Source: Methylocella tundrae (GTDB lineage: Bacteria > Pseudomonadota > Alphaproteobacteria > Rhizobiales > Beijerinckiaceae). Taken from it: a stretch of 64,000 nt of DNA. The DNA lies in NCBI RefSeq assembly GCF_038024855.1, contig NZ_CP139089.1:496001-560000 (forward strand), written 5' to 3'. Both the position numbers and the translations under genes were made by a program. The notes below the pieces were generated by a model. The model worked only from the letters and a program-made list of their open reading frames with translations. It was not told where the DNA came from and searched no databases. Below, one piece after another: positions 18,409-27,940 of this stretch (position 1 is its first letter; every line of letters starts with the position of its first letter).

Positions 18409-18424
18409 CCATCCATGTGGATGG
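18409..18424. promoter_or_regulatory. Palindrome adjacent to the CopG gene start, candidate auto-operator
   Basis: CCATCCA-TG-TGGATGG is a perfect 7-bp inverted repeat ending 10 bp before the ATG at 18435. Ribbon-helix-helix regulators bind short palindromes and often repress their own genes, so this is a plausible auto-operator. Being so close to the start, it could alternatively form an RNA hairpin over the ribosome site. Confidence 0.4.
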
Positions 18425-18434
18425 AGAACAGGGT

Positions 18435-18854
18435 ATGGGCGCCGAAATTCATCGCTTACGTGACAAAGTGTGCGAGAGCGAAAAGATCACGATCAACCTT
18501 GGCTATGTGGACCTTGGCCATATCGATCTGCTTGTGCGCGAAGGCTTTTACTCCAATCGCACCGACTTGATCAGGACGGCGATCCGCAATCAGCTGACGC
18601 ACCATGCGGAGGCCGTCAAACAAACCATTGTGCGGCAGACCCTCGAGATCGGGCTGCGGCATTACAGCAGAGAGGATCTTGAAGGGGTTAAGGCTGCGGG
18701 CGAAATGCTCAGCATCAAGGTCGTCGGCCTCGCTATCGTCGCCGATGACGTCTCTCCCGAACTTGCCTGCGCAACCATTGAGGCGATTACCGTCCTTGGG
18801 GCTTTGCAGGCGAGCAAAGCGGTCAAGACAGCGCTTGCCGACCGCATCCGCTGA
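18435..18854 (+). CDS. CopG/ribbon-helix-helix family regulator
   Basis: From ATG 18435 the protein has 139 residues. The N-terminal ribbon-helix-helix is KITINLGYVDLGHIDLLVREG followed by FYSNRTDLIRTAIRNQL, the typical DNA-binding dimer unit. The C-terminal half (about residues 70-139) is a separate helical/beta domain of unknown ligand. It lies 72 bp before a PHB depolymerase family gene, an arrangement I recall from related Alphaproteobacteria, so it probably regulates that gene. A palindrome sits just before its start. Confidence 0.82.
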   Translation: MGAEIHRLRDKVCESEKITINLGYVDLGHIDLLVREGFYSNRTDLIRTAIRNQLTHHAEAVKQTIVRQTLEIGLRHYSREDLEGVKAAGEMLSIKVVGLAIVADDVSPELACATIEAITVLGALQASKAVKTALADRIR

Positions 18855-18926
18855 TTACCTTTTCGTCGTTTTTTTGGGCGAAGCAGACTTCCAATCTTGG
18901 CCGCGCATCTGAAAGGATCAAAAACA

Positions 18927-20156
18927 ATGAAGTCCATTCTCGACGGCGCCATGCGCAAGGCCGCGGCTCTGACGTCACGCCAGAATTTGACCGAGGCGAC
19001 AAAGGTCATTCAAAACGCCCTCTCGGGCGAGGCGTGGGGACAAAATGCGGATTCAGGCGCGCAGGCGCGAGAGGACAAGGGACAATCGAGGCTAGCCGCC
19101 GGCAATATCTGGAGCGCTCTGACGCCGCTTCAAAAAGAGCCCGTGCCGGTCGAAGCTTTGACGGAGACGGCGCGCAAAAGCTCGCCGATAGGCGAGATCA
19201 TGCATCAATTGCAGAACGGATTCCTTTCCGGCGGCCTGCCGGAGCTCGGCTTCGGGTCGGCTTCGCACGCGCGCGCCGAACCGGGTTCTGCGACCTTCGA
19301 CGGCGCGCAATTCCTCACGCGCACCTATTCCTGCGCCGCGGGTTCGCGAGATTATAAGCTGTTCGTGCCGAGCATGGCCGCAAGCGCGACGCATCGCGGG
19401 CAGGGCCTTCCGCTCATCGTCATGCTGCATGGCTGCAAGCAGGATCCCGATGACTTCGCTCTCGGCACAGACATGAATGCGCTGGCGGAGCAGTGCGGCT
19501 TCCTCGTCGCCTATCCAAAGCAGTCGTCAAGCTCGAATCAGATGGGCTGCTGGAACTGGTTCAACCGCAAGGATCAGGTGCGAGAATCAGGAGAACCGAG
19601 CATCATCGCCGGCCTGACGCGCGAGATCATGACGGAGTTCAACGTCGACGCCGATCAGGTCTTTGTCGCGGGCCTTTCCGCCGGGGGCGCTATGGCGGCG
19701 ATTTTAGGCGCGACCCATCCAGACCTTTTCAGGGCGGCGGGCATTCATTCGGGACTGCCCTGCGGCGCCGCGACGGATGTTGCATCCGCTTTTACCTCGA
19801 TGCGCCACGGCGCCTCGATGGAGGCCACGGCGCTGCCCGAGACCAACGTGCGAACCATCGTTTTTCAGGGAGCCGCCGATCGCACGGTCCATCCGTCGAA
19901 CGCGGATCTGATTGTCGCCTTCGCCAGCGCTGGTCTCGACAGCGCCGTCGAGACCAAGCAGCGCGGCCGATCGGGCGGCGGCATCGCTTATGAGCGGACC
20001 GTCATCACGGATATGAGCGGCGTTCCACAGGTCGAATACTGGGCGGTAGAGGGTATGGGGCACGCCTGGTCGGGCGGACGCGCCGAGGGCTCGTTCACCG
20101 ATCCGAATGGTCCTGACGCGTCGCGCGAAATGCTGCGGTTCTTTCTGCAGCATTGA
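18927..20156 (+). CDS. PHB depolymerase family esterase
   Basis: This 409-residue alpha/beta hydrolase has the LpqC/PhaZ-type esterase domain after an N-terminal region of about 130 residues of unknown role. The domain shows MLHGCKQDPDDFALGTDMN, the lipase box GLSAGG with Ser251, Asp318 (QGAADRTVHP) and His379 (GMGHAWSGG). There is no signal peptide, so an intracellular role in polyhydroxyalkanoate granule turnover, or a general esterase role, is likelier than secreted depolymerisation. The start at 18927 has AAAGGA upstream. Two hairpins follow the gene, the second with a T-run. Confidence 0.88.
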   Translation: MKSILDGAMRKAAALTSRQNLTEATKVIQNALSGEAWGQNADSGAQAREDKGQSRLAAGNIWSALTPLQKEPVPVEALTETARKSSPIGEIMHQLQNGFLSGGLPELGFGSASHARAEPGSATFDGAQFLTRTYSCAAGSRDYKLFVPSMAASATHRGQGLPLIVMLHGCKQDPDDFALGTDMNALAEQCGFLVAYPKQSSSSNQMGCWNWFNRKDQVRESGEPSIIAGLTREIMTEFNVDADQVFVAGLSAGGAMAAILGATHPDLFRAAGIHSGLPCGAATDVASAFTSMRHGASMEATALPETNVRTIVFQGAADRTVHPSNADLIVAFASAGLDSAVETKQRGRSGGGIAYERTVITDMSGVPQVEYWAVEGMGHAWSGGRAEGSFTDPNGPDASREMLRFFLQH

Positions 20157-20162
20157 GCGCGC

Positions 20163-20193
20163 AAGCCCGGCGTCGATGATGCGCGCCGGGCTT
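20163..20193 (+). terminator. GC-rich hairpin just after the esterase gene
   Basis: A perfect 10-bp stem, AAGCCCGGCG (20163-20172) with CGCCGGGCTT (20184-20193) and an 11-nt loop, begins 7 bp after the stop codon. The tail is not T-rich. It may act as a 3' end stabiliser with the following T-rich terminator. Confidence 0.5.
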
Positions 20194-20206
20194 TGGCTCG
20201 CTTTGA

Positions 20207-20250
20207 AGCATGATGATTCCGCAGGGAACCATCGTGCTCATTATTTTTTG
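20207..20250 (+). terminator. Intrinsic terminator after the esterase gene
   Basis: The stem AGCATGATGATTCC (20207-20220) with GGAACCATCGTGCT (20225-20238), one mismatch and one G-U, has a GCAG loop and is followed by CATTATTTTTT. The strong U-tract makes it a good intrinsic terminator. The GCATGAT core matches the dispersed repeat family. Confidence 0.75.
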
Positions 20251-20254
20251 TTTT

Positions 20255-20301
20255 AACGCATGATGTCGGCCCGAAAAGTCTGCACCTTTTCGGCATGATG
20301 C
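20255..20301. repeat. Dispersed palindromic repeat, copy A
   Basis: AACGCATGATGTCGGCCCGA continues as AAAGTCTGCACC and TTTTCGGCATGATGC. It matches copy B at 32471-32520 (reverse strand) and, more weakly, copy C at 63918-63960. This type of short imperfect palindrome is frequent between genes in Hyphomicrobiales. It sits between convergent genes. Confidence 0.7.
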
Positions 20302-20302
20302 T

Positions 20303-20857
20303 CTATTGCGTCAGCAGGGCGGCGAGCGCCTCATCGAGACCCTTCGACGGCACGGACAAGGACAGCTGCTCGCCCGCGGCGTTCTTGATCGTCAACCGGC
20401 CGGTTTGCGTCTGCGAACGAAAAGCCTGCATCTGGTCTTGCGACAGTTCGGCGTCGGCGAGGCAGGCGCTATTGAGACAGGATTTGAAGGGCAGAACAAC
20501 GCCGGGTTTGGCCGGGTCGCTCGCGATCTCAACGCCGGGGGCCAGCGTCAGATTGGCTTGCACGATCGCGACGAGGCGCAAAGGCTTGTCTTTCGCAGCG
20601 CGGACGAAGGCGACCTTCGCAACCGGCGGCAATTGCGCCTCTGGCTGCAGCGAGACGTCGGCTTCGCAGCTTTCCTCTGATTCCCCTGGCGTCGTCGCGC
20701 AAATCAGCGTCCATGAGCCGAATATCTTCTTGTGGGGCGCGGGTTTCGGCGCGGCCTCGTTCTGCGCGACCTGCGTTGAGGGGGGCTGCGCCTGTCCTGC
20801 GGACGACCAGACGAGCGGGAGAAAGGCAAAGGCTATCAGGCTGCGGCGCATCTTCAT
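20303..20857 (-). CDS. IalB-family secreted protein
   Basis: From ATG 20857 the protein has 184 residues. It has a signal peptide ending GQA (about residue 22), a Pro/Ala-rich linker, and an IalB-like domain with KIFGSWTLICATTP, LVAIVQANLTLAPGVEIA and FKSCLNSACLADAEL. Three or four cysteines suggest disulfides in the periplasm. It is a second, more typical IalB relative in this window, lacking the Lys/Asp/Ser linker of the copy at 3.3-4.0 kb. A start at 20899 is open but adds residues ahead of the signal peptide. Function is unknown; envelope-associated. Confidence 0.85.
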   Translation of the reverse strand: MKMRRSLIAFAFLPLVWSSAGQAQPPSTQVAQNEAAPKPAPHKKIFGSWTLICATTPGESEESCEADVSLQPEAQLPPVAKVAFVRAAKDKPLRLVAIVQANLTLAPGVEIASDPAKPGVVLPFKSCLNSACLADAELSQDQMQAFRSQTQTGRLTIKNAAGEQLSLSVPSKGLDEALAALLTQ

Positions 20858-20981
20858 CCGATCCAGAAATGTGCACGATGGCTTGTGGTGGGTCTTCAAT
20901 CGATCGCGGGCGCGATCCTTTTGTCTTTAAGCACAATCTTTTTCGAAATGTCTGCTCCTTTCTGGAAGAGGCGAGCCGTCA

Positions 20982-21932
20982 TCAGCCGTCGTCTTTCGTG
21001 CGGCGGCCGAAATCGGGCGCTGCGGTTTCCTGGCCTTGATCGATGATGCTGCGCCGGATTGCGCGCGTGTGCGTGAAAAGGCTCTGAAGACCCTCGCCAT
21101 CGCCGCGCCTGATCATACGCTGCAGGGCGGTCAGGTCCTCGTTGAAACGCCCGAGCATTTCGAGCACGGCTTCCCGGTTGTTCAGAAAAATGTCCCGCCA
21201 CATGATCGGATCGGACGCCGCGATGCGCGTAAAGTCGCGAAAGCCGCCGGCCGAAAATTTGATGACCTCCGATTGAGTCACTTCTTCGAGATCCGCGGCG
21301 GTGCCGACGATATTATAGGCGATGAGATGAGGCACATGGCTCGTGATCGCGAGCACGAGATCGTGATGGGCGGCCGCCATCGTTTCGACATTGGCGCCCG
21401 CGCCTTTCCAGAAGGCGGCGAGCCGCGCGACCGCCTTGGGATCGGCGCCTTCAGGCGGCGTCAAAATCGTCCAGCGGTTGAGGAAAAGCGTCGCGAAGCC
21501 GGAGTCGGGGCCAGATTCCTCCGTGCCGGCGACGGGGTGGGCGGGTATGAAATTGACGGACGCCGGCAAATGGGGCGCAACCGCCGCGACAATCGACGCT
21601 TTGACCGATCCAACGTCCGAGACAGTCGCCCCGGCCATCAGACGCGGTCCGATCTCTTCGGCGATTTCGCCCATCGCGCCGACTGGCGCGCAGAGAACTA
21701 CGAGATCTGCGCCCTCGACGGCCGCGGCCGCGGTTTCCGCCACGTGATCGGCGATCGCAATGTCGCGCAGGCGCGCGCGGACCTTGCTCGAAGCGTCAAA
21801 AGCGACGATCTCCCGCGCCAGCCCCTTGCGGCGGATGACGCGCGCAAGCGACGAGCCGATGAGCCCGACGCCGATGATCGCCGCGCGTTCGAATAAAGGC
21901 TCGCCAAGCGCGGGCCCGAGACCGTCAACCAA
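20982..21932 (-). CDS. tyrC: prephenate/arogenate dehydrogenase
   Basis: This protein of about 316 residues belongs to the TyrA family and oxidatively decarboxylates prephenate or arogenate toward tyrosine. It has the Rossmann motif [29 protein letters not shown], and the substrate-site [15 protein letters not shown] and [10 protein letters not shown] segments. I placed the start at TTG 21932, which overlaps the hisC stop; the exact start is uncertain, since the first conserved residues begin about 18 codons later. It is last in the chorismate mutase-hisC-tyrC operon. Confidence 0.92.
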   Translation of the reverse strand: MVDGLGPALGEPLFERAAIIGVGLIGSSLARVIRRKGLAREIVAFDASSKVRARLRDIAIADHVAETAAAAVEGADLVVLCAPVGAMGEIAEEIGPRLMAGATVSDVGSVKASIVAAVAPHLPASVNFIPAHPVAGTEESGPDSGFATLFLNRWTILTPPEGADPKAVARLAAFWKGAGANVETMAAAHHDLVLAITSHVPHLIAYNIVGTAADLEEVTQSEVIKFSAGGFRDFTRIAASDPIMWRDIFLNNREAVLEMLGRFNEDLTALQRMIRRGDGEGLQSLFTHTRAIRRSIIDQGQETAAPDFGRRTKDDG

Positions 21933-23076
21933 TGGCGTTTCCCTGACTGACGAAGTCGCGCAAACCCTCGACGACGAGCCGGTTCGCCTCCTCGGCTCCA
22001 ACGGTGAGGCGCAGGCAGTGCGGCAGCCCATAGGCTCCGACCGTGCGCAGAATGAGGCCCCGGCTGGTCAGGAACCGGTCGGCGTCGGCGGCGCGCGCCG
22101 GGTCGGCGAAATGCAGCAGCAGGAAATTGCCGGCGCTGGGCGTTGTCTCGATGCCGAGCGCGCCGATCTCTCGCGCCAGCCATTCGCGCCATCTATCATT
22201 ATGAGCGATCGCCCTTTCGATATGGGCTTCGTCCTGCAGGGAGGCTGCTCCCGCCTGAATGGCCGCGCCACTCGTGTTGAAAGGCGGCCGGATGCGGTTC
22301 AGCGCGTCGCAGACGTCAGCGGGCGCATAGCACCAGCCAAGACGGACCGAAGCAAGGCCATGGATCTTTGAGAATGTGCGCGTCACGACGACATTTTCCC
22401 GCGACGACACCAGATCCTCGCCCGTCGCATAGTCCGTCTGCGTCGCATATTCCGCATAGGCCGCGTCGATGACGAGCAGCACGTCGCGCGGCAGGCTGTC
22501 CGCCAGCCGTTCAACCTCCGCGACCGGCAGATAAGTGCCGGTCGGATTGTTCGGATTGGCGAAGAAAACCACTTTTGTGCGCGAAGTGACCTTTCCGAGA
22601 ATGGCGTCGACGTTTGCGGTGAGGCGGGTCTCTTTGGCGACGACCGGCGCTCCGCCCGCCGCCAGTATGGCGATCTTGTAAACAAGGAAGCCGTGCTCGG
22701 TGAAAATGCCTTCATCGCCCGGGCCGATATAGGCGGAGGCGAGAAGATGCAGCAATTCGTCGGAGCCGTTCCCGCACACGATCCGCGCCGGATCAAGGCC
22801 GAATCTCTTGCCGATGGCGGCGCGCAAGACGCCCGCCGTTCCATCCGGATAGGCGTCGAGATGATCGGCGGCGGACCGGAATGCTTCTTTCGCCAAAGGC
22901 GAGGGGCCGAGCGGCGTCTCGTTCGACGACAGCTTGTAAACCTTGGCGACGCCGGGTGCCGAGCTTTTGCCCGGCACATAGGGGTCGATGCCGAAAACGC
23001 CCGCGAGCGGACGCGGACGCGCGCCCGCGTCGACGCTGGCCGTCACGCCCGCCGGCATCGCCTGTATCTTGGTCAT
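21925..23076 (-). CDS. hisC: histidinol-phosphate aminotransferase (HisC family)
   Basis: From ATG 23076 the protein has 383 residues and is a PLP aminotransferase of class I/II. It shows [23 protein letters not shown] and the PLP-lysine motif [17 protein letters not shown]. It acts in histidine synthesis, but HisC proteins located between chorismate mutase and prephenate dehydrogenase genes commonly also transaminate aromatic precursors. The neighbours here suggest that dual role. It overlaps tyrC by 8 bp and lies 22 bp after the chorismate mutase gene. Confidence 0.95.
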   Translation of the reverse strand: MTKIQAMPAGVTASVDAGARPRPLAGVFGIDPYVPGKSSAPGVAKVYKLSSNETPLGPSPLAKEAFRSAADHLDAYPDGTAGVLRAAIGKRFGLDPARIVCGNGSDELLHLLASAYIGPGDEGIFTEHGFLVYKIAILAAGGAPVVAKETRLTANVDAILGKVTSRTKVVFFANPNNPTGTYLPVAEVERLADSLPRDVLLVIDAAYAEYATQTDYATGEDLVSSRENVVVTRTFSKIHGLASVRLGWCYAPADVCDALNRIRPPFNTSGAAIQAGAASLQDEAHIERAIAHNDRWREWLAREIGALGIETTPSAGNFLLLHFADPARAADADRFLTSRGLILRTVGAYGLPHCLRLTVGAEEANRLVVEGLRDFVSQGNAIG

Positions 23077-23098
23077 GAAAACGAACTCCGATATAATT

Positions 23099-23971
23099 TC
23101 ATCGTGCCGCCACGAAAGGCGTTTGCTGGCGTTGGGCCTCCGAGGCCTCGAAACGCGCCGCATGGCCGCCGACTTCGGCGATGGAAAGCTGGATCGCGCC
23201 GGCTTTGGTCAAAGTTTCGCGCAATTGCTGCGCGCTGACAGCGCCATCGGCGGCGACGAGAAGCGATGATCTGGCGCCGTCGGGCGCGGCGCCGACAATT
23301 TCGGCGCCGGGCAAGCCAAGATGCGAAGGCGGGGCGTCCCGCCAGCCGTCGCATTCGACGGCATAGAGAACCACGTCGCGCACGGCGGCTTCCGCCAGCG
23401 GCTGCGCGATGACGAAGAGCGGCATTCCCGCCGGGTGGTCAGGCCTTTCGACGAAGGGCAGGCGCGCGATGATTTTCGGCGCGCACGGCTCTCTTAGGCT
23501 TCGCCACCAGGGCCCCGATGCGGCATCGCCCTCGACGCGGACGAGACCAAGATCGCCCCTGGAGTTCGCCACCGCCGCGATGACGCTGTTAACGTCGGGA
23601 TGAGGCGCGTAAGGCACGGTGAATCCGAAATGGAAACGGCAGCAATCGCGCATTTTGGCGTCGCCGCCCGAAATGTCGGCGTGGACGCTATAATTCGACT
23701 GCACATAGGTGAAGGTCGAGATGATGATGCGCCAGATGCTTTCGACCGTGTCGAGCGGCAAAAGCCCCTGATGGCGAGCGACGAGCCCGCGCATCATATC
23801 CGCCTCGCGCCCCGGCCGGAACGCCGAGCCGCCGCCCTGCCGCGTCTTGGCCTCGATCAGGCGGTGAATGATCTCGCCGCGCTTGATCAACAACTGATGA
23901 AGCTCGGAATCGATGCAATCGATCTCGACTCGGAGGTCGGCCAGGGTCTCAAGACGGGCGGGATGGGTCAT
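23099..23971 (-). CDS. chorismate mutase with long C-terminal domain
   Basis: This 290-residue protein has an N-terminal AroQ-type helical chorismate mutase domain (about residues 8-95: [19 protein letters not shown], later [11 protein letters not shown]). About 190 residues follow that look like a degenerate periplasmic-binding/prephenate-dehydratase-like fold ([13 protein letters not shown], then [12 protein letters not shown]). The usual prephenate dehydratase TRF motif is not evident. It converts chorismate to prephenate and feeds the downstream tyrC product. Whether the C-terminal region is catalytic or regulatory is open. Confidence 0.82.
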   Translation of the reverse strand: MTHPARLETLADLRVEIDCIDSELHQLLIKRGEIIHRLIEAKTRQGGGSAFRPGREADMMRGLVARHQGLLPLDTVESIWRIIISTFTYVQSNYSVHADISGGDAKMRDCCRFHFGFTVPYAPHPDVNSVIAAVANSRGDLGLVRVEGDAASGPWWRSLREPCAPKIIARLPFVERPDHPAGMPLFVIAQPLAEAAVRDVVLYAVECDGWRDAPPSHLGLPGAEIVGAAPDGARSSLLVAADGAVSAQQLRETLTKAGAIQLSIAEVGGHAARFEASEAQRQQTPFVAAR

Positions 23972-24076
23972 GATCCAAGTCGGCTCGATGGGCGAATAGC
24001 CTCTCTTAGCGCATTTTTCGCCGGAAGTTCAAACAGGGGCGTCGGTTCGGCATTTTGCGCTTCCGCCCGTCAGCGG

Positions 24077-24568
24077 CTACTTCGCTTCCACGTCGAGCGG
24101 CTCGCGAAAGCCGAGTTCGAGCGCTGTCCAGACGATCGCGCCGACGAGCAGCGAATCGATCCCGACAACGTACCAGCCGGACAGAACCTCGGCGACGCGC
24201 GGCTGGAGCCAGTGCGCCGAGCCGGAAAACAGAGCCGCAAGCGGTACGGCGCCAGCGAGCCCCGTCGGCAATTGTCTTGCGCGCAAACGCTTTGCAGACA
24301 AATTATAAAAGGATATGCCGATGAATAAAACCGCGAAGGCGTAAAACAGCAAATAGACGAAGGTCAGAAACGTCTTCCAGTCGAAGAGGCCGGACGATGG
24401 CGACAGATGGCGATGGGCGTTCGGCTCCAGAGAAAGCCAGATCGTCGTCAAAAAAGCAAAAATGACGGCCAGGAGCCCGGCGCCCTCACGCCAGGTCCTT
24501 GCGTCCAGAAGTCCCTGATCCGTGCGAAAGCCGAAGCGCCGGATGAAGGCCGACCACGCCGCGGCCAT
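24077..24568 (-). CDS. small inner-membrane protein of unknown function
   Basis: This 163-residue protein has four predicted membrane segments, roughly 29-46, 68-88, 103-120 and 132-150. No family is recognised with confidence. Its ATG overlaps the dapD stop as ATGA, so it is co-translated with the lysine-pathway gene, although no functional link is known. Confidence 0.7.
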   Translation of the reverse strand: MAAAWSAFIRRFGFRTDQGLLDARTWREGAGLLAVIFAFLTTIWLSLEPNAHRHLSPSSGLFDWKTFLTFVYLLFYAFAVLFIGISFYNLSAKRLRARQLPTGLAGAVPLAALFSGSAHWLQPRVAEVLSGWYVVGIDSLLVGAIVWTALELGFREPLDVEAK

Positions 24569-25425
24569 CAGTCTCTCAGCAGATCATTGATCGCGGTCTT
24601 GGCCCGCGTCTGCGCGTCGACGGTCTTGACGATGACGGCGCAATAGAGCGACGGCCCGGGGGAGCCGTCGGGCAGCGGCTTGCCTGGCAGATTGCCGGAG
24701 ACAACCACGGAATAGGGCGGCACATAGCCGATGTGGATCTTGCCGGTGGCGCGATCAATGATCTTGGTCGAGGCGGAAATGAAGGTTCCCATCGAGACGA
24801 CGGCGCCTTCGCCGACGATGACGCCCTCGACAATCTCAGAGCGCGCGCCGATGAAGCAATCATCCTCGATGATCGTCGGATTGGCCTGCAAAGGCTCCAG
24901 CACGCCGCCGATGCCGACGCCGCCCGACAAATGCACATTCTTGCCGATCTGCGCGCAGGAGCCGACAGTCACCCAGGTGTCGACCATCGAATTGCTGTCG
25001 ACATAGGCGCCGAGATTGACAAAGGAAGGCATCAGCACGACGCCCGGCGCGATATAGGCCGAGCGGCGCACGATGCAGTTCGGCACCGAGCGGAAGCCCG
25101 CCGCGGCGTGCTCCTTCGGCCCCCAGCCGGCGAATTTGGAGGGAACCTTATCCCACCAACTGGCGCCGCCGGGGCCGCCCGAAATTTCCGCCATATCATT
25201 GAGGCGGAACGAAAGGAGCACCGCCTTTTTCAGCCACTGATGCACGCGCCAGGATTCGGGCCCCACCGCGCCGGGCATTTTCTCCGCGACGCGGAGCTTT
25301 CCCGAGTCGAGAAGGTGGAGCGCGGCGTCAACAGCCTTGCGGATATCGCCTTGCGTCCCGGCATTGACATTGGCGCGATCCTCGAAGGCCGCTTCGATGA
25401 TCGTCTCCAGGGCTGTGTGCGTCAT
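24568..25425 (-). CDS. dapD: 2,3,4,5-tetrahydropyridine-2,6-dicarboxylate N-succinyltransferase
   Basis: From ATG 25425 the protein has 285 residues. It has a left-handed beta-helix hexapeptide domain ([20 protein letters not shown], then [19 protein letters not shown]) and an N-terminal helical domain. DapD succinylates tetrahydrodipicolinate in the diaminopimelate/lysine pathway. The frame is open to 25488 but the standard [14 protein letters not shown] start is clear. It follows the HAD nucleotidase gene after about 100 bp. Confidence 0.97.
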   Translation of the reverse strand: MTHTALETIIEAAFEDRANVNAGTQGDIRKAVDAALHLLDSGKLRVAEKMPGAVGPESWRVHQWLKKAVLLSFRLNDMAEISGGPGGASWWDKVPSKFAGWGPKEHAAAGFRSVPNCIVRRSAYIAPGVVLMPSFVNLGAYVDSNSMVDTWVTVGSCAQIGKNVHLSGGVGIGGVLEPLQANPTIIEDDCFIGARSEIVEGVIVGEGAVVSMGTFISASTKIIDRATGKIHIGYVPPYSVVVSGNLPGKPLPDGSPGPSLYCAVIVKTVDAQTRAKTAINDLLRD

Positions 25426-25529
25426 CTTTGAATGTCTTTCTGCGCAAAAAGGAGCTGATGAAGCCGTTACAGGGTTCGCGCGGCGCAATCAACGGCGCTT
25501 GATCCTCGCGCCGGTATTTGAGGCGAGCC

Positions 25530-26303
25530 TTATTCGTCGCCGTTCAACGCCGCGACAATCTCGACGAGGAAAGCCTCAAGGTCGCTGATGACGAAATCAA
25601 TGTGCGGCGGCGCTACCTCGCTGGTGATCTCAAAAGCCTCGCGATGATCCATCTGGCCGGCCTTGGGCACCACGAGGGCCGTGGTCATTCCTCTTGCATG
25701 GGGCACGATGAGATTGCGTGCGAGATCCTCGAACATCACCGAGCGTGTTGGATCGACGTCATGCTTTTCGAAAAAGCGCTCATAGGTCGCGGCTTCCGGC
25801 TTCGGCATGAAATCGGCCGCGACGATATCAAAAATGTCCTCGAACATCGCGTCGAGGCCCAGCGCCTTGGCCGTGCGGATGGCGTGATCGCGTGAACCAT
25901 TGGTCAAGATCAGCTTGCGCCCGGGCAAAGCGGTGATGGCGCTGGCCAGCGAATGGTTGGGAACAAGGCCGGATCTGTCGATATCATGCGTGAAATCGAG
26001 ATAGGCTTCGGCGCTGATCGCATGCTCCTGCATCAGGCCGCGCAGGGTCGTGCCGTAACGCTCGTAGTAATATTTTTGCAGCGCGCGGGACGACATGCCG
26101 TCGAGGCCGAAAAGATGGGCGAGGAACAGCGTTATGCGCGCGTCGATCTTCGGCCAGAGGTCGCTGTCAGCCGGGTAGAGCGTGTTGTCGAGATCGAAAA
26201 CCCAGATGTCCTTTTGCGCGAACTGACCGAGGGGCGCGGGTTCTGGCGCCCGCGCCGCCTCGCCGGCCTCGATTTCCACTGAAGATTGTTTCGCCTTTTT
26301 CAC
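25530..26303 (-). CDS. HAD-superfamily pyrimidine 5'-nucleotidase
   Basis: This 257-residue protein starts at GTG 26303, overlapping the argB stop as GTGA. HAD motifs are [14 protein letters not shown] (motif I), LTNGS (motif II) and [12 protein letters not shown] then MFEDLARNL (motifs III/IV). The SDT1/PHM8-like pyrimidine 5'-nucleotidase subgroup fits best. It dephosphorylates nucleotides in the cytoplasm. An N-terminal extension of about 30 residues (acidic, Pro/Ala) precedes the core. Confidence 0.88.
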   Translation of the reverse strand: MKKAKQSSVEIEAGEAARAPEPAPLGQFAQKDIWVFDLDNTLYPADSDLWPKIDARITLFLAHLFGLDGMSSRALQKYYYERYGTTLRGLMQEHAISAEAYLDFTHDIDRSGLVPNHSLASAITALPGRKLILTNGSRDHAIRTAKALGLDAMFEDIFDIVAADFMPKPEAATYERFFEKHDVDPTRSVMFEDLARNLIVPHARGMTTALVVPKAGQMDHREAFEITSEVAPPHIDFVISDLEAFLVEIVAALNGDE

Positions 26304-27184
26304 TGCGTGATCAGCGTTCCCGCGCCATGATCGGTCAAAAGCTCGACCAGCACCGCATGCGGCGTCTTGCCATCAAGGATGACGACGCCTTCGACGCCCT
26401 GTTCAAGGGCGTAGATGCAGGTCTCGACCTTGGGGATCATGCCGCCCGTGATGGTGCCGTCGGCGATCAGAGCGTGAATCTCGTCGACGCGCAATTCCTT
26501 GATCAAATTCTTGTCCTTGTCGAGGACGCCGGGCACGTCGGTCAGAAACAAAAGCCTTTTGGCTTTCAAGGCGCCGGCGATCGCGCCAGCGAAAGTGTCG
26601 GCGTTGACATTGTAGGTTTCGCCGTCCTCGCCTTGTGCGATCGGCGCGAGAACGGGGATCAGTTCGCGGCCGAGCACCTGATCGAGCACTGTGGCGTCGA
26701 CTTTCGACGGCTCGCCGACGAAGCCGAGATCGATGGCTTCGCTCGTCTGCGGCGCCTTTTTGGCGATGACCATATTGCCGTCCTTGCCGCAAAGGCCGAT
26801 GGCGCGGCCGCCCTCGGCATTGATGAAGCCGACGATCTGCTTGTTGATGGAGCCGGCAAGCACCATCTCGACGATTTCGACCGTCGGCTTGTCCGTGATG
26901 CGCAATCCGTCCGAGAATTCGGACTTGATGCCGAGCTTTTTCAGCATAGCCCCGATCTGCGGGCCGCCGCCGTGGACGACGACGGGATTGACGCCGGATT
27001 GCTCGAGCAGGACCATGTCGCGCGCGAAATCGCGACCGACCTTGTCGTCGCCCATCGCGTGGCCGCCGTATTTCACCACGACGATCGCGTCGTCATAATG
27101 CAGCATATGCGGTAGGGCCTGCATCAGGATCGCGGCCTGTTCCTGAGCTTTCTCCTGCTCGCTCACCTTGGTCGTATCGTTCAT
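26300..27184 (-). CDS. argB: acetylglutamate kinase
   Basis: From ATG 27184 the protein has 294 residues, the usual length. It phosphorylates N-acetylglutamate in arginine synthesis. Motifs include [11 protein letters not shown] (phosphate loop), [25 protein letters not shown] and GGMIPKVE. It lies downstream of engB (75-bp gap) and overlaps the HAD gene. argH is found elsewhere in this window (41.6-43.0 kb). Confidence 0.97.
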   Translation of the reverse strand: MNDTTKVSEQEKAQEQAAILMQALPHMLHYDDAIVVVKYGGHAMGDDKVGRDFARDMVLLEQSGVNPVVVHGGGPQIGAMLKKLGIKSEFSDGLRITDKPTVEIVEMVLAGSINKQIVGFINAEGGRAIGLCGKDGNMVIAKKAPQTSEAIDLGFVGEPSKVDATVLDQVLGRELIPVLAPIAQGEDGETYNVNADTFAGAIAGALKAKRLLFLTDVPGVLDKDKNLIKELRVDEIHALIADGTITGGMIPKVETCIYALEQGVEGVVILDGKTPHAVLVELLTDHGAGTLITQ

Positions 27185-27259
27185 TTCGACGTTCCGATCG
27201 CTTCGCTCAAATTTTCTAGCCGCTTGCTGCGACAAGCTCAACGCGGAGCCGCGCCGTCT

Positions 27260-27940
27260 TCAAAAGCCGCGCTCGGCCATGAGCCGCGCGATCCCGGCGC
27301 GCACGTCTGGAATGCCGGCAAAACTTTGCGAGGATGTGAAGATCACCTGGGGAAAAGCGGCGGGACGTTTTTCGATGGCTTTCAGCGTCTCCTCGACGCG
27401 TTTGTCTAGCTCGGCCACCTTCACCTCGTCGCGCTTCGTCAGCACGATCTGATAGGACATGGCGGAGCGGTCGAGCAAATCCATCATCTCGGCGTCGACG
27501 GGCTTGAGGCCGTGGCGGCCATCGACCAGCACAAAGACGCGCAGGAGCGAGGCCCGCCCGCGCAGAAAATCCCGCATCAGATCGGTCCATGAGGCGATTT
27601 TTTGCTTCGAGGCCGCCGCATAGCCATAGCCTGGCATATCGACGAGGCGGAGCCTTGCTGTGTCGACATCGCCGCCGAGCCCGAAGAAATTAAGTTCGCG
27701 CGTGCGGCCCGGCGTGTGCGACGTGCGCGCGAGAGTCTTGCGGTTGGTCAGCGCGTTGAGCAGCGAGGATTTGCCGACGTTGGAGCGTCCGGCGAAAGCG
27801 ATTTCCGGGGCGCCCGGCGGCGGCAGCTGGCTCGCCGAACTCGCGGCCCAGAGAAAATCGCATTCCTGCGCGAAGAGCTTGCGCCCGATTTCGTTAAAAT
27901 CGGGCTCGTCCGCCGCCGCCTCGCCGGAGGCTTCACTCAT
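27260..27940 (-). CDS. engB: ribosome biogenesis GTPase EngB/YsxC
   Basis: This 226-residue GTPase has G1 GRSNVGKSSLLNALTNR, G3 DMPGYGYA and G4 LTKRDE, and is required for 50S subunit assembly. Its ATG overlaps the yidC stop as ATGA. The yidC-engB-argB order is common in Alphaproteobacteria. Confidence 0.97.
   Translation of the reverse strand: MSEASGEAAADEPDFNEIGRKLFAQECDFLWAASSASQLPPPGAPEIAFAGRSNVGKSSLLNALTNRKTLARTSHTPGRTRELNFFGLGGDVDTARLRLVDMPGYGYAAASKQKIASWTDLMRDFLRGRASLLRVFVLVDGRHGLKPVDAEMMDLLDRSAMSYQIVLTKRDEVKVAELDKRVEETLKAIEKRPAAFPQVIFTSSQSFAGIPDVRAGIARLMAERGF

Larger units (their letters stand above)
18062..18434. other. Divergent intergenic region with inverted repeats
   Basis: This region lies between the small basic gene (minus) and the CopG gene (plus). 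It contains the ribosome site of the small gene and two inverted repeats (18290-18307 and 18409-18424). An open frame continues through it into the CopG gene from 18231, but composition and the family's usual N-terminus argue that translation begins at 18435. Confidence 0.45.

Noticed and set aside
18231..18434. N-terminal extension of the CopG regulator from 18231
   Set aside because: These 68 codons cross AT-rich promoter-like DNA with inverted repeats, and the ribbon-helix-helix domain fits a start at 18435.
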